The position numbers and the translations under genes are program-made. The notes under the pieces were generated by a model. It was not told where the DNA came from. It worked only from the letters and a program-made list of their open reading frames with translations, and ran no database searches. A stretch of DNA of 40,574 bases from Candidatus Methylomirabilota bacterium (lineage in GTDB: Bacteria; Methylomirabilota; Methylomirabilia; Rokubacteriales; CSP1-6), in NCBI GenBank assembly GCA_035709005.1, contig DASTFB010000011.1, positions 1 through 40,574 of the forward strand, read 5' to 3'. Positions 17,832 to 28,978 of the stretch are shown one piece after another (the first letter of the stretch is position 1; every line of letters begins with the position of its first letter).

Positions 17832-19102
17832 GCTGCGGCCTCGCCTTCGTGCGGACTGCCCAGCGTCAGCAGCACCTCCACGACCCGGGTACGCTCGACC
17901 TTCTCGACGGTGAGGGTGAGCTCGGCGGTCTGCAGACGCTCGGCCTTGCGGGGGACCCGTCCGAACAGATCGAGCACCCAGCCGCCGACGGTGTCATACG
18001 CCTGGTTGGAGATCGCCAACCCGGTCACGGCGTTCAGCTCCTCGATCGGCAGCTTTCCGGACACCCGATAGGTGGTGGCGTCCAGTCGCTGGATCAGCCG
18101 CTCGGGCTCATCGAACTCGTCGGCGATCTCGCCGACCAGCTCTTCCAGCAGATCTTCCAGCGCGACGAGCCCGGCGGTCCCCCCGTACTCGTCCACCACG
18201 ATGGCCAGGTGGATCTTCTTGGCCTGCAGCTCCTGGAGCAGCGCGTCGGCCCGCTTGGTTTCCGGCACGAAATACGGAGGGTGGAGGTGGCCCCGAAGGT
18301 CGAAGTCGGCGGGAAGGCCCTCGGCGTCGGGCAGCAAATCCTTCGTGTAGAGGATGCCCACCACGACGTCGATGGAGCCCTCGAATACTGGCACCCGAGA
18401 ATGGAGATTCTCCCGCAGCGCCGGGAGGATCTCGTCCACCGGTGTCTCGACGTCCAGGCAGAACATGTCGGTCCGGGGCACCATGATCGAGCGCACCAGC
18501 GTGTCTTCGAGCTCGAAGACCTTGTGGATCATCTCCCGCTCGCCCCGCTCGACCACGCCTTCGCTGGCGCCGACGTCGACGAGCGTGCGCAGCTCGTCTT
18601 CGTTGATCTCGGGTCCGGCCTCCCGGTCCCGGCCGATGAGGCGCAGGGTGAGGGTGCTCAACCCGGCCAGTCCCACCCGAACCGGTATCAGGACCCGCTC
18701 CAGCCAGGCCACCGGCCGACCGGCGAAGGCGAGAAAGCGCTCGGGATACTTGACGGCGATCGTCATGGGCAGGACCTCACCGAACGTGGTGAGGAGGAGC
18801 ACCATGGCCAGGATTTCGGCGACGAGCCCCCAGCCCGGGCCGAACGCGGCCTCGGCGAGCGTCGCGGCGAGAGCCGCGGCCCCGATGTTGATCACGGTGA
18901 TCCCGACCAGCAGGGTGACCAGCAAGTCGTGGGGGCGGTCGATGAGGGGCGCCCGGCTGACGTCGTGTGTCTCCGACGCAGCCAGCCGGCGAAGCCGGGC
19001 CCGACCGAGCGAAAAGTACGCCGCCTCGGCGCCGGTGAGAAGCCCCGAGCCGGCGATCAGCAGAGCCAGGAGCAGGAGCTTGAGTACGATGCCGTCACCC
19101 AC
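17828..19102 (-). CDS. CNNM/CorC family membrane protein with CBS pair (copy 2)
   Basis: 424 residues with the same architecture as its downstream neighbour: CNNM membrane domain ([45 protein letters not shown]), CBS pair ([57 protein letters not shown] in segments) and C-terminal CorC domain. In copy 1 the motif is [10 protein letters not shown] with a Lys after the Pro, here [10 protein letters not shown]. The start is GTG at 19102, inside the last codons of thiL (8-nt overlap). The tandem pair may act as a heterodimer, since the family dimerises through CBS domains; that is inference. Confidence 0.92.
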   Translation of the reverse strand: MGDGIVLKLLLLALLIAGSGLLTGAEAAYFSLGRARLRRLAASETHDVSRAPLIDRPHDLLVTLLVGITVINIGAAALAATLAEAAFGPGWGLVAEILAMVLLLTTFGEVLPMTIAVKYPERFLAFAGRPVAWLERVLIPVRVGLAGLSTLTLRLIGRDREAGPEINEDELRTLVDVGASEGVVERGEREMIHKVFELEDTLVRSIMVPRTDMFCLDVETPVDEILPALRENLHSRVPVFEGSIDVVVGILYTKDLLPDAEGLPADFDLRGHLHPPYFVPETKRADALLQELQAKKIHLAIVVDEYGGTAGLVALEDLLEELVGEIADEFDEPERLIQRLDATTYRVSGKLPIEELNAVTGLAISNQAYDTVGGWVLDLFGRVPRKAERLQTAELTLTVEKVERTRVVEVLLTLGSPHEGEAAA

Positions 19103-20165
19103 GGCGACGCCCCGTCACGAAGTGCTCGAATCCGCCCGCGGCCGGCCGCGCGCGTCCCCGGGTATCGACGAAGGCGACCCGCTCGCCGGCCACGATCTCT
19201 CCGATGGGGGTCAATTGCGTGCCCGAGGCGGCCTGCAGCCCTTCGGCCAGCCGGGGGAGCGCGTCGGCCGTGCAGGTGAGGAGGAGCTCGTAGTCCTCGC
19301 CGCCGCCGGTAGCCCAGGCGACCGGGTCGGCGCCGAGGGCCCTGGCCACGGTCCGTGTGTCGCTGTCGATGGGCAGGCGGTCAATCTCCACTCGGGCCCC
19401 CACCCCGCTCTCCTCCACGATGTGGCCGAGATCCGTGGCCAGGCCGTCCGAGAGGTCGATCATGGCCGTCACGCCGGCGGCGCTGCCCAGCCACCGGCCT
19501 TCCCCTACGCGAGGCCGGGGTCGGAGGTGCGCGGCCGTCAGTCGGGCCAGCACGTCGGCAGGGACACCAGCCGGCGCCTTGGCCCGCTCGAGCACGGCCA
19601 GGCCGGCCGCGGCTCGCCCCAGCGGGCCGGTCACCGCCACCACATCGCCCGGTCGGGCTCCGCCGCGGAGCCTCGGGGCCTGGGCCGCCTCACCGAGAAC
19701 GGTCACGGTGACGAACCAGCCCGCCGGGGAGGCCGAGGTGTCCCCGCCCACGATGGCCACCCCGTGCTCCGCTCCGAGCGCCAGAGCCCCCGTATAGAAG
19801 GCCTCGACCTCCTCCATCGCCGTCTGCGCAGGACAGGCCAGCGCGACGAGGACCCAGCGGGAGTGGGCGCCCATCGCCGCGATATCCGAGAGGTTCACCG
19901 CCAGCGACTTCCAGCCGATATCGGCGGGTTCCGTGTAGCGCCGCCGGAAGTGGACGTCCTCGATCAAGAGGTCCGTGGTGGCGACGAGCCGTGCGCCCGG
20001 GGTCGGGACGAGCACTGCACAATCGTCCCCGATGCCCGTCTCGACGCCATCGCCCCGGCCGGCCAGACGGCGCACGGCCCGGATCAGGGCACCCTCGGTG
20101 AGACGGCCGTCCCGCGGCGCCGCTCGGGCGCGGCGGGGGCCCGACCTGGAGGCCTGCCGCCTCAT
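19095..20165 (-). CDS. thiL: Thiamine-monophosphate kinase
   Basis: 356 residues; phosphorylates thiamine monophosphate to the active diphosphate. The family motifs are present: [12 protein letters not shown] near residue 43, [52 protein letters not shown] and [12 protein letters not shown] near the end. An N-terminal basic stretch ([21 protein letters not shown]) precedes the conserved start and may not belong to the mature protein, but the ATG overlaps the trpG/pabA TGA by 4 nt, which favours it. A thiE gene lies 15 kb away at 35013-35660. Confidence 0.95.
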   Translation of the reverse strand: MRRQASRSGPRRARAAPRDGRLTEGALIRAVRRLAGRGDGVETGIGDDCAVLVPTPGARLVATTDLLIEDVHFRRRYTEPADIGWKSLAVNLSDIAAMGAHSRWVLVALACPAQTAMEEVEAFYTGALALGAEHGVAIVGGDTSASPAGWFVTVTVLGEAAQAPRLRGGARPGDVVAVTGPLGRAAAGLAVLERAKAPAGVPADVLARLTAAHLRPRPRVGEGRWLGSAAGVTAMIDLSDGLATDLGHIVEESGVGARVEIDRLPIDSDTRTVARALGADPVAWATGGGEDYELLLTCTADALPRLAEGLQAASGTQLTPIGEIVAGERVAFVDTRGRARPAAGGFEHFVTGRRRG

Positions 20166-20728
20166 CGCTGCCCGAGAAAGTTCCCAAGCAGCCGCTTGCC
20201 CTCCGTCGTGAGGATCGACTCTGGATGGAACTGGACGCCTTCGATCGGGTGGTGCCGGTGCCGTACTCCCATGATCTCGCCGTCATCCGTCCAGGCCGTG
20301 ATCTCCAGGTCAGGCGGCACGGTGTCCCTGATGATGGCGAGCGAATGGTACCGGGTGGCCTCGAAGGGGGACGGCAGCCCCTGAAAGACGCCCTGCCCGC
20401 CATGGTGGATCGCCGATGTCTTGCCGTGCATCAAGCGGTGGGCCCGGGCGACGGTCGCCCCGAACGCCCGGCCGATCGCCTGGTGTCCCAGGCAGACGCC
20501 CAGCACAGGCGTCGTGGCTCCGAGTCGGCGGACTACCTCGATCGACACCCCGGCCTGGTCGGGGGTGCCTGGCCCCGGAGAGATCACGATGCCGTCCGGC
20601 TGCAGCGCCGCGATGGCATCGACGTCCTGCTCGTCGTTGCGGATGACCTTGAGGGTGGCTCCGAGCTCGCCGAGATACTGGACCAGATTCCAGGTGAACG
20701 AGTCGTAGTTGTCGATGACGAGGATCAT
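20162..20728 (-). CDS. trpG: Anthranilate/aminodeoxychorismate synthase glutamine amidotransferase
   Basis: 188 residues, a class I glutamine amidotransferase that gives ammonia to the chorismate-using partner. [23 protein letters not shown] is the family start; the triad is C79 (GVCLGHQ), H168 and E170 (QFHPES). [10 protein letters not shown] is the oxyanion-side loop. The ATG overlaps the trpE TGA by 4 nt; a longer upstream reading is a shadow of trpE. The protein could serve both tryptophan (TrpG) and folate (PabA) synthesis, as in Bacillus; no trpDCFBA genes follow, so the choice of name is not certain. Confidence 0.93.
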   Translation of the reverse strand: MILVIDNYDSFTWNLVQYLGELGATLKVIRNDEQDVDAIAALQPDGIVISPGPGTPDQAGVSIEVVRRLGATTPVLGVCLGHQAIGRAFGATVARAHRLMHGKTSAIHHGGQGVFQGLPSPFEATRYHSLAIIRDTVPPDLEITAWTDDGEIMGVRHRHHPIEGVQFHPESILTTEGKRLLGNFLGQR

Positions 20729-22182
20729 GAGCGCGTAGGGGCGGCCATGCGCAGCGCGAGCACGAGCCCCCGGGCCTTCGAGCACGTCTCCAGCCACTCG
20801 GTCTTGGGATCCGAATCGGCGACGATGCCCGCCCCGACCTGGACCGAAGCGCGGTTGCCGTGACACACGATCGTCCGAATCGTGATGCAGGAATCGAGGT
20901 TGCCCGAATAGGAGATATAGCCCACCGCGCCGCCGTACGGGCCACGCCCGGCCGGCTCCAGCCCGGCGATGATCTCCATGGCCCGGATCTTGGGGGCGCC
21001 GGTCAGCGTGCCGGCGGGAAAGCAGGCCTGCAGGACATCGAGCGCGTCGGCGCCCGGGCGGAGCTGGCCGACTACGTGGCTGACCAGGTGCATGACGTGG
21101 GAGTAGCGCTCGATGGCCATGAACTCCGTCACCTTCACCGAGCCCAGCACGGACACCCGCCCCACGTCATTGCGGCCCAGGTCGACGAGCATGACGTGCT
21201 CGGCGCGCTCCTTGGGGTCGGCCAGCAGGCTCTCGGCGATCGAGCGATCCTGGGTGTCCGTGGCCCCCCGGGGGCTGGTGCCCGCGATCGGACGCACCTC
21301 GACGCGGTCGCCCTCGAGACGCACCAGGACCTCGGGCGAAGATCCGACGACCGTCGCGTTGCCGAGCCGGAGATAGAACAGATACGGCGACGGGTTGATG
21401 GTCCTCAGCGCGCGATAGATCGTGAAGGGGTCCGCCGGCAGCGGGCAGTCCAGTCGCCGCGACAGGACGATCTGGTACGCGTCGCCGGCCGCGATGTACT
21501 CCTTGGCCTTCCGGACGGCGTCGGTGAAACCGTCCTCGTCCATCGTGGAGGTGAAGCCCTCCTCACCCAGGGCCACCAGGGGGCCGGCCGGCGCCAGGTT
21601 GAGCGGGGCGGGCGGCCGCGCCGGCCGACCCAGCTTCGCGAGCGTCATCCCGATCCGCACGGCGGCCCGGTCGTAGGCCTGATCGATCGACGCGTCGTCG
21701 CGCTGCTCGACGTGGGCGTTGGCGATGACCAGCAGCCGGTGGCGAAGGTTGTCGAACACCAACAGCGTGTCGGTGAACATGAAGACCGTGTCGGGCAGGC
21801 CGAGATCGTCGTGGGCGGCGGCGGGCAGTCTCTCCATGTGGCGGACCATGTCGTAGGCCAGGTAACCGACAGCGCCGCCCTGAAAGCGCGGCAATCCCGG
21901 CACCGTCACCGGCTGAAAACCTCCGAGGAGGCGGCGCAGTGTGTCCAGGGGGTTGCCGTCCGGCAGCCTCTCCACGGCTCGCGACCCGGCCCGGCGCAGG
22001 GTGATCCGCCCGTTCTTGGCGGTCAGGATCATGAGGGGATCCGTCCCCAGAAACGAATAGCGCGCCCACTTCTCCCCGCCTTCTACCGACTCGAGCAGGA
22101 ACGAGTAGGGGCCGGGCCGGAGCCTCAGGTAGGCGGACAGCGGGGTGTCGAGGTCCGCCGGCAGCTCCGCGAAGACGGGCAC
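20725..22182 (-). CDS. trpE: Anthranilate synthase component I
   Basis: 485 residues from the GTG at 22182. Makes anthranilate from chorismate, the first step to tryptophan. Signature pieces: [10 protein letters not shown] (the LLES site for tryptophan feedback), [52 protein letters not shown] and [12 protein letters not shown]. The same frame remains open upstream and reads YPARDEFRALAGRGNL just before VPVFAEL, which matches the usual TrpE N-terminus, but holds no ATG, GTG or TTG, so the true start may be an ATA or ATT codon (22246-22248 or 22261-22263). Co-translated with trpG through a 4-nt overlap. Confidence 0.93.
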   Translation of the reverse strand: MPVFAELPADLDTPLSAYLRLRPGPYSFLLESVEGGEKWARYSFLGTDPLMILTAKNGRITLRRAGSRAVERLPDGNPLDTLRRLLGGFQPVTVPGLPRFQGGAVGYLAYDMVRHMERLPAAAHDDLGLPDTVFMFTDTLLVFDNLRHRLLVIANAHVEQRDDASIDQAYDRAAVRIGMTLAKLGRPARPPAPLNLAPAGPLVALGEEGFTSTMDEDGFTDAVRKAKEYIAAGDAYQIVLSRRLDCPLPADPFTIYRALRTINPSPYLFYLRLGNATVVGSSPEVLVRLEGDRVEVRPIAGTSPRGATDTQDRSIAESLLADPKERAEHVMLVDLGRNDVGRVSVLGSVKVTEFMAIERYSHVMHLVSHVVGQLRPGADALDVLQACFPAGTLTGAPKIRAMEIIAGLEPAGRGPYGGAVGYISYSGNLDSCITIRTIVCHGNRASVQVGAGIVADSDPKTEWLETCSKARGLVLALRMAAPTRS

Positions 22183-22282
22183 GAGGTTGCCCCGACCCGC
22201 GAGCGCCCGGAACTCGTCACGGGCTGGATAGAGCGACGGGACGACTATGCCGCCGGTACTAATACCTGGAGTGCCTCGAGGC

Positions 22283-22612
22283 TCAGGCCTGCGCGTCCAG
22301 CTTCTTCTGCAGCTGGGCCTTCGGCACGGCGCCGATCACCTGATCCACGACCTTGCTATCCTTGACGAGCAGGATCGTAGGGATCGACCGAATACCGTAC
22401 CGGGCTGCGAGCCCCGGGTTCTCGTCGACATTCACCTTCGCCAGCGTGATTCGCCCTCGCGAATCACGCGCGAGCTCTTCCAGCACGGGCGCGATCGCGC
22501 GACACGGGCCGCACCACTCCGCCCAGAAGTCCACCATGAGCAGGCCAGACGCCGCCGCCAGGGTCTCGTCGAAGTTCTGCTCCGTGAGGTGGACGGTCGT
22601 AGAATCGGTCAT
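22283..22612 (-). CDS. trxA: Thioredoxin
   Basis: 109 residues, a cytosolic disulfide reductase. The active site is WCGPC at residues 33-37, with the cis-proline at P78 (RSIPT) and the conserved VDFWAEWCGPC context. The gene starts with a clear GAGGAG six bases before ATG. It opens the minus-strand unit trxA-trpE-trpG-thiL and is divergent from the sigma-54 regulator. It is 100 nt from the annotated start of trpE, though much of that gap reads as TrpE. Confidence 0.97.
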   Translation of the reverse strand: MTDSTTVHLTEQNFDETLAAASGLLMVDFWAEWCGPCRAIAPVLEELARDSRGRITLAKVNVDENPGLAARYGIRSIPTILLVKDSKVVDQVIGAVPKAQLQKKLDAQA

Positions 22613-22741
22613 CCGTGGCTCCTCAATAAAAAGTCAACGCTCACGCTAACATACCGGCATCCGCGGCGCAAGGGCCGCACGCCAGCGTCCCCTTCAGGAA
22701 TACTGTCACTTTGGCACATCGTCCATGCTACAGTCGCTTAA
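22613..22741. promoter_or_regulatory. Divergent spacer between trxA and the sigma-54 regulator
   Basis: This 129-nt region must hold the start signals of both genes. For the regulator, an extended -10-like TGCTACAGT lies at 22726-22734, 7 nt before the ATG, without a recognisable -35 element. For trxA a -10-like TATGTT is at 22654-22649 on the minus strand, also without a clear -35. A TTGGCAC resembling the -24 half of a sigma-54 promoter is present at 22711-22717, but the nearest GC partner is two bases too far away. None of these is convincing alone. Confidence 0.3.
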
Positions 22742-24097
<1,356 letters not shown>

Positions 24098-24105
24098 CGG
24101 CGCGG

Positions 24106-25710
24106 TCAGTAGCCCTCGAGGCGGTCGCGGGCGACGAGGTCGGGATCCCGCTCCGCGGGATGGCCATAGCCGCCTCCGCCTGGCAGCCTCACCTCGACCA
24201 GTCCGCCGGGGCCGACCAGGTGCTCCTGCTTGGGGTTGCCCGGACGGGCGCCGTCGATCAGCACCTCGCCCAGGGCGCCTGGCCCCCCGCCGAGAAAGCC
24301 GCGAGCGGGGACCCGGGTGCGGTCACCGAGGACAGAGCACGTGAAGGGCTCGCGGCTCCTGACCCGGAAGGCGATCGTCTGGCCGAGGCCCCCCCGGAAC
24401 CTACCAGCGCCGCCGGAGCCGGCCCGCAGCTCTTTGCGCTCGACGATCAGAGGCGTCGTGGATTCCAGGATTTCCACGGGCGTGCCGAGGACCCCCGAGG
24501 GAAAGGCGGTGGCGTTCAGCCCATCCTTCACCGCGCGGGCGCCGGTGCCACCCGAGCAGAAGAACACGTGAGTGAAGGGACGGCTCTGCAGATCCCGGCC
24601 GGCGACCTGGATACCCCAGATGTTGGCAGACCCTTCGGCCATGACCCGGTCGGGGACCGCCTGGCCGAGCGCCCCCGCGATGACGTGAGGCAGAAAATGG
24701 CCGATGACGTGGCGGGCCGCTACCGCCACCGGCGGTTGGGCATTGAGGATGCAGTCCACGGGGGCGCTGATCCGAAGAGGCCGGAAGGCGCCCTCGTTGT
24801 TGGGGACATCCGGGCTGACGATGACCTTGACCCCGTACGTGGTGTAGGCCTCGGTGTAGTTCATCGTGACGTTGATGCCCCGGCGGCTTGCCGGCGACGA
24901 GCCGGCGAAGTCGATTCCGAGCTCGCCACCGCGGACCTCGCAGCAGACGCGGATCGTGATGGGCTCGTCGAAGCCATCGGAGACGATGGCGTGCTCGTAG
25001 CGTCCGGGCCGCAGGCGCCGGATCGCCTCGCGCATGGCCTGCTCGGTGCGGCTGATGATCTCGTCGGCCAGGGGTTCCAGCCGATCCAGGCCGAACTCGA
25101 CCATGAACTCCAGCAGCCGTTCGGCGCCCACCGCGCCGCCCGCGATCTGCGCGTGAAAGTCTCCCAGCACCATGTCCGGCACGCGCACGTTGGCCCGGAC
25201 CATGGCGAGCAGCGTCTGGTTGGGCTGGCCCGCCTCGTACAGCTTGAGGATGGGGATGAACAGGCCTTCCTCGTAGACCTCGCGCGACTCGGCCGACAGG
25301 ACATGGCCGCCGATGTCCGCCGTGTGGCAGGTCGAGGCGAAGAACCCAACGCACTCCGTGTCGCGAAACACTGGGGTGCAGATCGTAACGTCATTGAGGT
25401 GACCGGACGTCTTCCACGGATCGTTGGTGATCAGCACGTCCCCGGGCCGCAGCGTGGGGAGCGGGCAGGCGGCCAGGACGTGCTTCATGGCCAGGGCCAT
25501 GGAGTTGATGTGCCCAGGCGTGCCCGTCACGGCCTGGGCCACCATGTTGCCGCGGCGGTCGAAGACCCCGGCCGAAAGATCGCCGGCCTCGCGGACGATC
25601 GAGGTGAAGGAGGTTCGCTGGAGCGCGGTGGCTTGCTCGTTCACCACCCCCACGAGGCGGTTCCAACAGATCTCCAGGGTGACGGGATCGAACCGTGCCG
25701 GAACCGTCAA
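24106..25710 (-). CDS. hyuB: Hydantoinase B/oxoprolinase family protein
   Basis: 534 residues, the full length of the Hydantoinase_B family. RFDPVTLEICWNRLVGVVNEQATALQRTSFTSIVREAGDLS in segments is the family start; GTPGHINSMALAMKH, LITNDPWKTSGHLNDVTI, FASTCHTADIGGH and GIDFAGSSPASRRGINV follow, and the end has GPGGLVEVRLPGGGGYGHP. HyuB pairs with HyuA for ATP-dependent opening of 5-oxoproline, hydantoins or N-methylhydantoin. The split pair resembles bacterial 5-oxoprolinase subunits. The ATG at 25710 overlaps the hyuA TGA by 4 nt. It is the last gene of a ten-gene unit. Confidence 0.94.
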   Translation of the reverse strand: MTVPARFDPVTLEICWNRLVGVVNEQATALQRTSFTSIVREAGDLSAGVFDRRGNMVAQAVTGTPGHINSMALAMKHVLAACPLPTLRPGDVLITNDPWKTSGHLNDVTICTPVFRDTECVGFFASTCHTADIGGHVLSAESREVYEEGLFIPILKLYEAGQPNQTLLAMVRANVRVPDMVLGDFHAQIAGGAVGAERLLEFMVEFGLDRLEPLADEIISRTEQAMREAIRRLRPGRYEHAIVSDGFDEPITIRVCCEVRGGELGIDFAGSSPASRRGINVTMNYTEAYTTYGVKVIVSPDVPNNEGAFRPLRISAPVDCILNAQPPVAVAARHVIGHFLPHVIAGALGQAVPDRVMAEGSANIWGIQVAGRDLQSRPFTHVFFCSGGTGARAVKDGLNATAFPSGVLGTPVEILESTTPLIVERKELRAGSGGAGRFRGGLGQTIAFRVRSREPFTCSVLGDRTRVPARGFLGGGPGALGEVLIDGARPGNPKQEHLVGPGGLVEVRLPGGGGYGHPAERDPDLVARDRLEGY

Positions 25711-27791
25711 TCCAGCTCCACCACGATGGTCAGGTCCTCATCCACCCGACAGCGAGCACCCGGTCCGATGACCGCCGTCGACTCACGCTCCTCGAGAATC
25801 GCCGGGCCAGCGAACGAGATGCCTGGCCCCAGCCGGTAGCGGTCGTAGACGGGAGTCGGGATGAAGCCCCGGGCCTCGGAGAAGTACGCCGACCGGGTGG
25901 TCTTGAGCGCTGGGGCCACCGTGGCGGCCGTCCCCCCGGCCGCCGCGCCGAGGCGCAGCGCGGGGCGTGGCCCCGAGAGCGTCACGCGCCAGTTGAGGAC
26001 CTCGATCGGCACGCCTTGGGGCAGCCGATGGTAGAGCGCGCGGTAGGCCGCCTCGAAGGCCGCAGTGATGAGGGACAGACTGGCTGCTGACAATTCTCCC
26101 GCTGGCACCGCGGCTTCGACCTCGTGACCCTGGCCGAGGTAACGCATCTCCGCCAGCCGGGTCACCTGCACGTCGGCCGCGGCCACGCCGGCGCGCGCCA
26201 GTAGGGCCCGACCCTGAGCTTCTATGTCGGCGTAGAGCGCGTTGACAAAGGACCAGTCGGCGGCATCCAGCCGCAGGCGTCGGGTTCGAACGAAGTCGAA
26301 GGCCAGCGGCGCGGCCAGCAGCCCATAGGCCGACATGGCGCCCGCCCCGAAGGGCAGCAGGATCCGGGGAAGCTTCAGGATGCGGGCGACCTGCCAGCAG
26401 TGCCCGGGGCCGGCCCCCCCGAATGCGAAGAGCGGGTACTGGCGCAGGTCCTTGCCACGCTCGATGCCGTGGATGCGCGCGGCCGCTGCCATGTTCTCGT
26501 TGACGACGCGGTGGATACCCCAGGCCGCCTGCACGATATCGATCCCCAGAGGCCGGGCGATGTGGTCGACGATGGCCCGCTCGGCGGCTTCGCGTGAGAG
26601 CGGCATGCGGCCCCCCAGGAAGAATTCGGCCTCCAGATAGCCGAGCAGGAGATCGGCGTCGGTCACTGTCGGCAGGCGCCCGCCCAGGTTGTAGCAGGCA
26701 GGGCCCGGATCGGCTCCCGCGCTGTCGGGGCCGATCTTCAGGAGACCCATGTGGTCCACCCGAGCGATCGAGCCGCCGCCGGCTCCGATCTCGATCATCT
26801 CGATGACGGGCACACGGATGGGAAGGCCCGAGCCCTTTTTGAACCGATCGGCCCGAGCCACCTCGAACTCCCGCGCCACCAGCGGGAGGCCCCCATCGAT
26901 GACGCAGGCCTTGGCGGTGGTGCCGCCCATATCGAACGATAGCAAGCGTGGCTCGCGGCGCTCGCGCGCAGCCTGGGCTGCGGCCAGCGCGCCGGCGGCG
27001 GGGCCCGACTCGACGAGGCGGATGGGCAGTCGCCTGGCGTCGGCCGGCAGGGCGATGCCGCCCGACGACTGCATGATGTAGAGCTGGCCGGGGATCCCGC
27101 GCTCGGCCAGCCGGCGCTCCAGGTCTTCGAGGTAGCGGGCCATAAGCGGCATCACGTACACGTTGGCCGTGGTCGTGGAGGCGCGCTCGTACTCTCGGAT
27201 CTCGGGCACCACATCGGCCGAGCACGCCACTGGCAGGCCCGGAGCGACCTGCTCGACCAGCGTCGCCAGGCGACGCTCGTGAGCAGGGTTGACGTAAGAG
27301 TGCAGCAGACAGATGGCCAGGGCTTCGATGCCGCCGCTCACCAGATCCTGGACGACGCGCCGGGCCACGGACTCGTCGAGCTCCTGCTGGGCCGATCCGT
27401 CGGCGAGCAGGCGTTCCGGGATCTCGCGGCGGAGATGGCGAGGGACGAGCGGGGGCGGCGGATCGATGAGGAGATCGTACATGTCGTAGCGCCCCTCGTG
27501 CCGGATCTCCAGCACGTCCCGGAAGCCTGCCGTCGTCAGCAGGCCCGTGCGGGCGCCCTTGCGTTCGATGAGCGCGTTGGTCGCCAGCGTGGTGCCGTGG
27601 ATGACGTCGCGAACATCGCCGGCGTGCAGGCGGGCTTCCTGGAGCAGGCCGCGAATCCCTTCCTCCACGCCGTGGGCGGGATCTTTGGGCGTGGTCAGAA
27701 CCTTGCCGACGGTCAGGGTTCCGGACATCTCGTCGACGACGACGAGATCCGTGAACGTGCCGCCGATGTCCACACCGAGGCGTGCCGTCAC
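25707..27791 (-). CDS. hyuA: Hydantoinase/oxoprolinase A family protein
   Basis: 694 residues, the ATP-binding partner of HyuB with an actin/ASKHA-type fold. DIGGTFTD at 8-15 is the first phosphate loop, HGTTLATNALIER at 65-77, FDMGGTTAK at 287-294 the second phosphate loop, GAGGGSIA at 336-343 and GADPGPACY at 359-367. The family hydrolyses ATP to activate a cyclic amide; members include 5-oxoprolinase, N-methylhydantoinase and acetone carboxylase. The GTG at 27791 is the only start because an in-frame TAG lies just upstream. It lacks a clear Shine-Dalgarno and lies 17 nt after the FAD oxidoreductase. Confidence 0.94.
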   Translation of the reverse strand: MTARLGVDIGGTFTDLVVVDEMSGTLTVGKVLTTPKDPAHGVEEGIRGLLQEARLHAGDVRDVIHGTTLATNALIERKGARTGLLTTAGFRDVLEIRHEGRYDMYDLLIDPPPPLVPRHLRREIPERLLADGSAQQELDESVARRVVQDLVSGGIEALAICLLHSYVNPAHERRLATLVEQVAPGLPVACSADVVPEIREYERASTTTANVYVMPLMARYLEDLERRLAERGIPGQLYIMQSSGGIALPADARRLPIRLVESGPAAGALAAAQAARERREPRLLSFDMGGTTAKACVIDGGLPLVAREFEVARADRFKKGSGLPIRVPVIEMIEIGAGGGSIARVDHMGLLKIGPDSAGADPGPACYNLGGRLPTVTDADLLLGYLEAEFFLGGRMPLSREAAERAIVDHIARPLGIDIVQAAWGIHRVVNENMAAAARIHGIERGKDLRQYPLFAFGGAGPGHCWQVARILKLPRILLPFGAGAMSAYGLLAAPLAFDFVRTRRLRLDAADWSFVNALYADIEAQGRALLARAGVAAADVQVTRLAEMRYLGQGHEVEAAVPAGELSAASLSLITAAFEAAYRALYHRLPQGVPIEVLNWRVTLSGPRPALRLGAAAGGTAATVAPALKTTRSAYFSEARGFIPTPVYDRYRLGPGISFAGPAILEERESTAVIGPGARCRVDEDLTIVVELD

Positions 27792-27808
27792 GACGGCAGT
27801 CTACACCG

Positions 27809-28978
27809 TCACGGCAGGTAGGATGACACGAAGCTGCCGGATGGGACGACCGCGAAGCGATCGAATCGAAACGGGACTGCGTTGACGGGCGGCGATGCCC
27901 CGGTGATGAGGGCGGCCATCATCTCGCCGATGGCCGGGGCCAGCTTGAACCCGTGGCCGCTCAGGCCGGCCGCGATCCACAGACCGGCCAGCGGCGACTG
28001 GTCCAGGATCGGCATCCAGTCCGGCGTGATGTCGAAGGCCCCCACGTACCCCCGGCGGTAGCGAGCCTCGGCCAGGCGTGGCATCGCGCGGCTGCTACGC
28101 TCCAGCGCTTCCGTCGCCTCGGCGAATCCCGCTTCGCTTCCCAGGAGCTCCGGATCCACCGGGTGCTGGCGTTCGTCGTCGGTGAGGGAGCCGGTCAACG
28201 TGAGAGCGCCGGTCTCCGGGCGGACGTAGGCGCCGCCCCCGAGGTCGAGGAAGACGCGATGGGGCGGGCCGAACCCGGGGTCGCGCTCCACGATGAACAC
28301 GGGATGGCGGCCGATGACGATGGGCAACGTGATCCCGGCTAGCGCCGCCACACGTGGCGACCACAACCCCGCGGCATTCACCACCACCGGAGCCGTGACG
28401 ACGTCCCCTCCGGCCGTCGCCACCCCCGTCACGCGATCCGCGTGCGTCAGTATTCTGGTCACCTCGTGGCCTTGCTCCACGGCCACGCCCAGCCGACGGG
28501 CCGCAGCCGCGTAGGCCAGCGTCACCGCGGAGGGATCGGCGTAGCCGGAATCGGGCTCGTAGACGACGCCGGTCAGGCACGCAGGATCGACGCGGGGCTC
28601 GACGCGCGCGGCATCGGCGGGGCTGAGGAGCTCGGCCCGCACCCCGAGCGGTCGCTGGAGCGCGAGAACCCGTTCCAGCCGAGGGCGCATGCTGGATCCC
28701 ACGGCGATGAGCGCCCCGCAGCCGACGTAACCCGCCTCGCCGCCGACCAATTCGTCGAAGCGGCGGTAGACGTCCAGGGACCGAAGGACCATGTGCGTCA
28801 TCTCGGCGGTCGGGTAGAGCTGGCGAATGATGCCCACCGACCGGCCCGTCCCCCCGGACGCCAGAAACCGGCGTTCGAGCACGACGACGTCGCGCACGCC
28901 GGCCCGGGCCAGATGAAACGCGATGGAGGCTCCGGTGACGCCGCCACCGACGATGACGACGTCGGCGGTCGCCCTCAC
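27809..28978 (-). CDS. FAD-dependent oxidoreductase, DAO/sarcosine oxidase-like
   Basis: 389 residues, D-amino-acid-oxidase (DAO) superfamily. The FAD-binding Rossmann motif VVIVGGGVTGASIAFHLARAG (GGGVTG at 11-16) ends in the ribose-binding E35; SGGTGRSVGIIRQLY follows as in sarcosine and dimethylglycine dehydrogenase relatives. The end GLWIAAGLSGHGFKLAPAIGEMM is the second FAD-contacting motif. Family members oxidise sarcosine, glycine, proline or D-amino acids; the exact substrate is unknown. The start is GTG at 28978, overlapping the MOSC gene stop by 4 nt; a longer upstream reading is a shadow. Its position before hyuA-hyuB points to a role in the same pathway. Confidence 0.92.
   Translation of the reverse strand: MRATADVVIVGGGVTGASIAFHLARAGVRDVVVLERRFLASGGTGRSVGIIRQLYPTAEMTHMVLRSLDVYRRFDELVGGEAGYVGCGALIAVGSSMRPRLERVLALQRPLGVRAELLSPADAARVEPRVDPACLTGVVYEPDSGYADPSAVTLAYAAAARRLGVAVEQGHEVTRILTHADRVTGVATAGGDVVTAPVVVNAAGLWSPRVAALAGITLPIVIGRHPVFIVERDPGFGPPHRVFLDLGGGAYVRPETGALTLTGSLTDDERQHPVDPELLGSEAGFAEATEALERSSRAMPRLAEARYRRGYVGAFDITPDWMPILDQSPLAGLWIAAGLSGHGFKLAPAIGEMMAALITGASPPVNAVPFRFDRFAVVPSGSFVSSYLP

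Noticed and set aside
22711-22730. TTGGCAC and a downstream ATGCT as a sigma-54 promoter before the regulator gene
   Set aside because: The GG and GC dinucleotides are 12 nt apart instead of the required 10, so it does not fit a -24/-12 promoter.
24160-25839. A 559-residue plus-strand open frame opposite hyuB
   Set aside because: Antisense to a full-length recognisable hydantoinase B; Gly/Ala/Asp/His-rich shadow.
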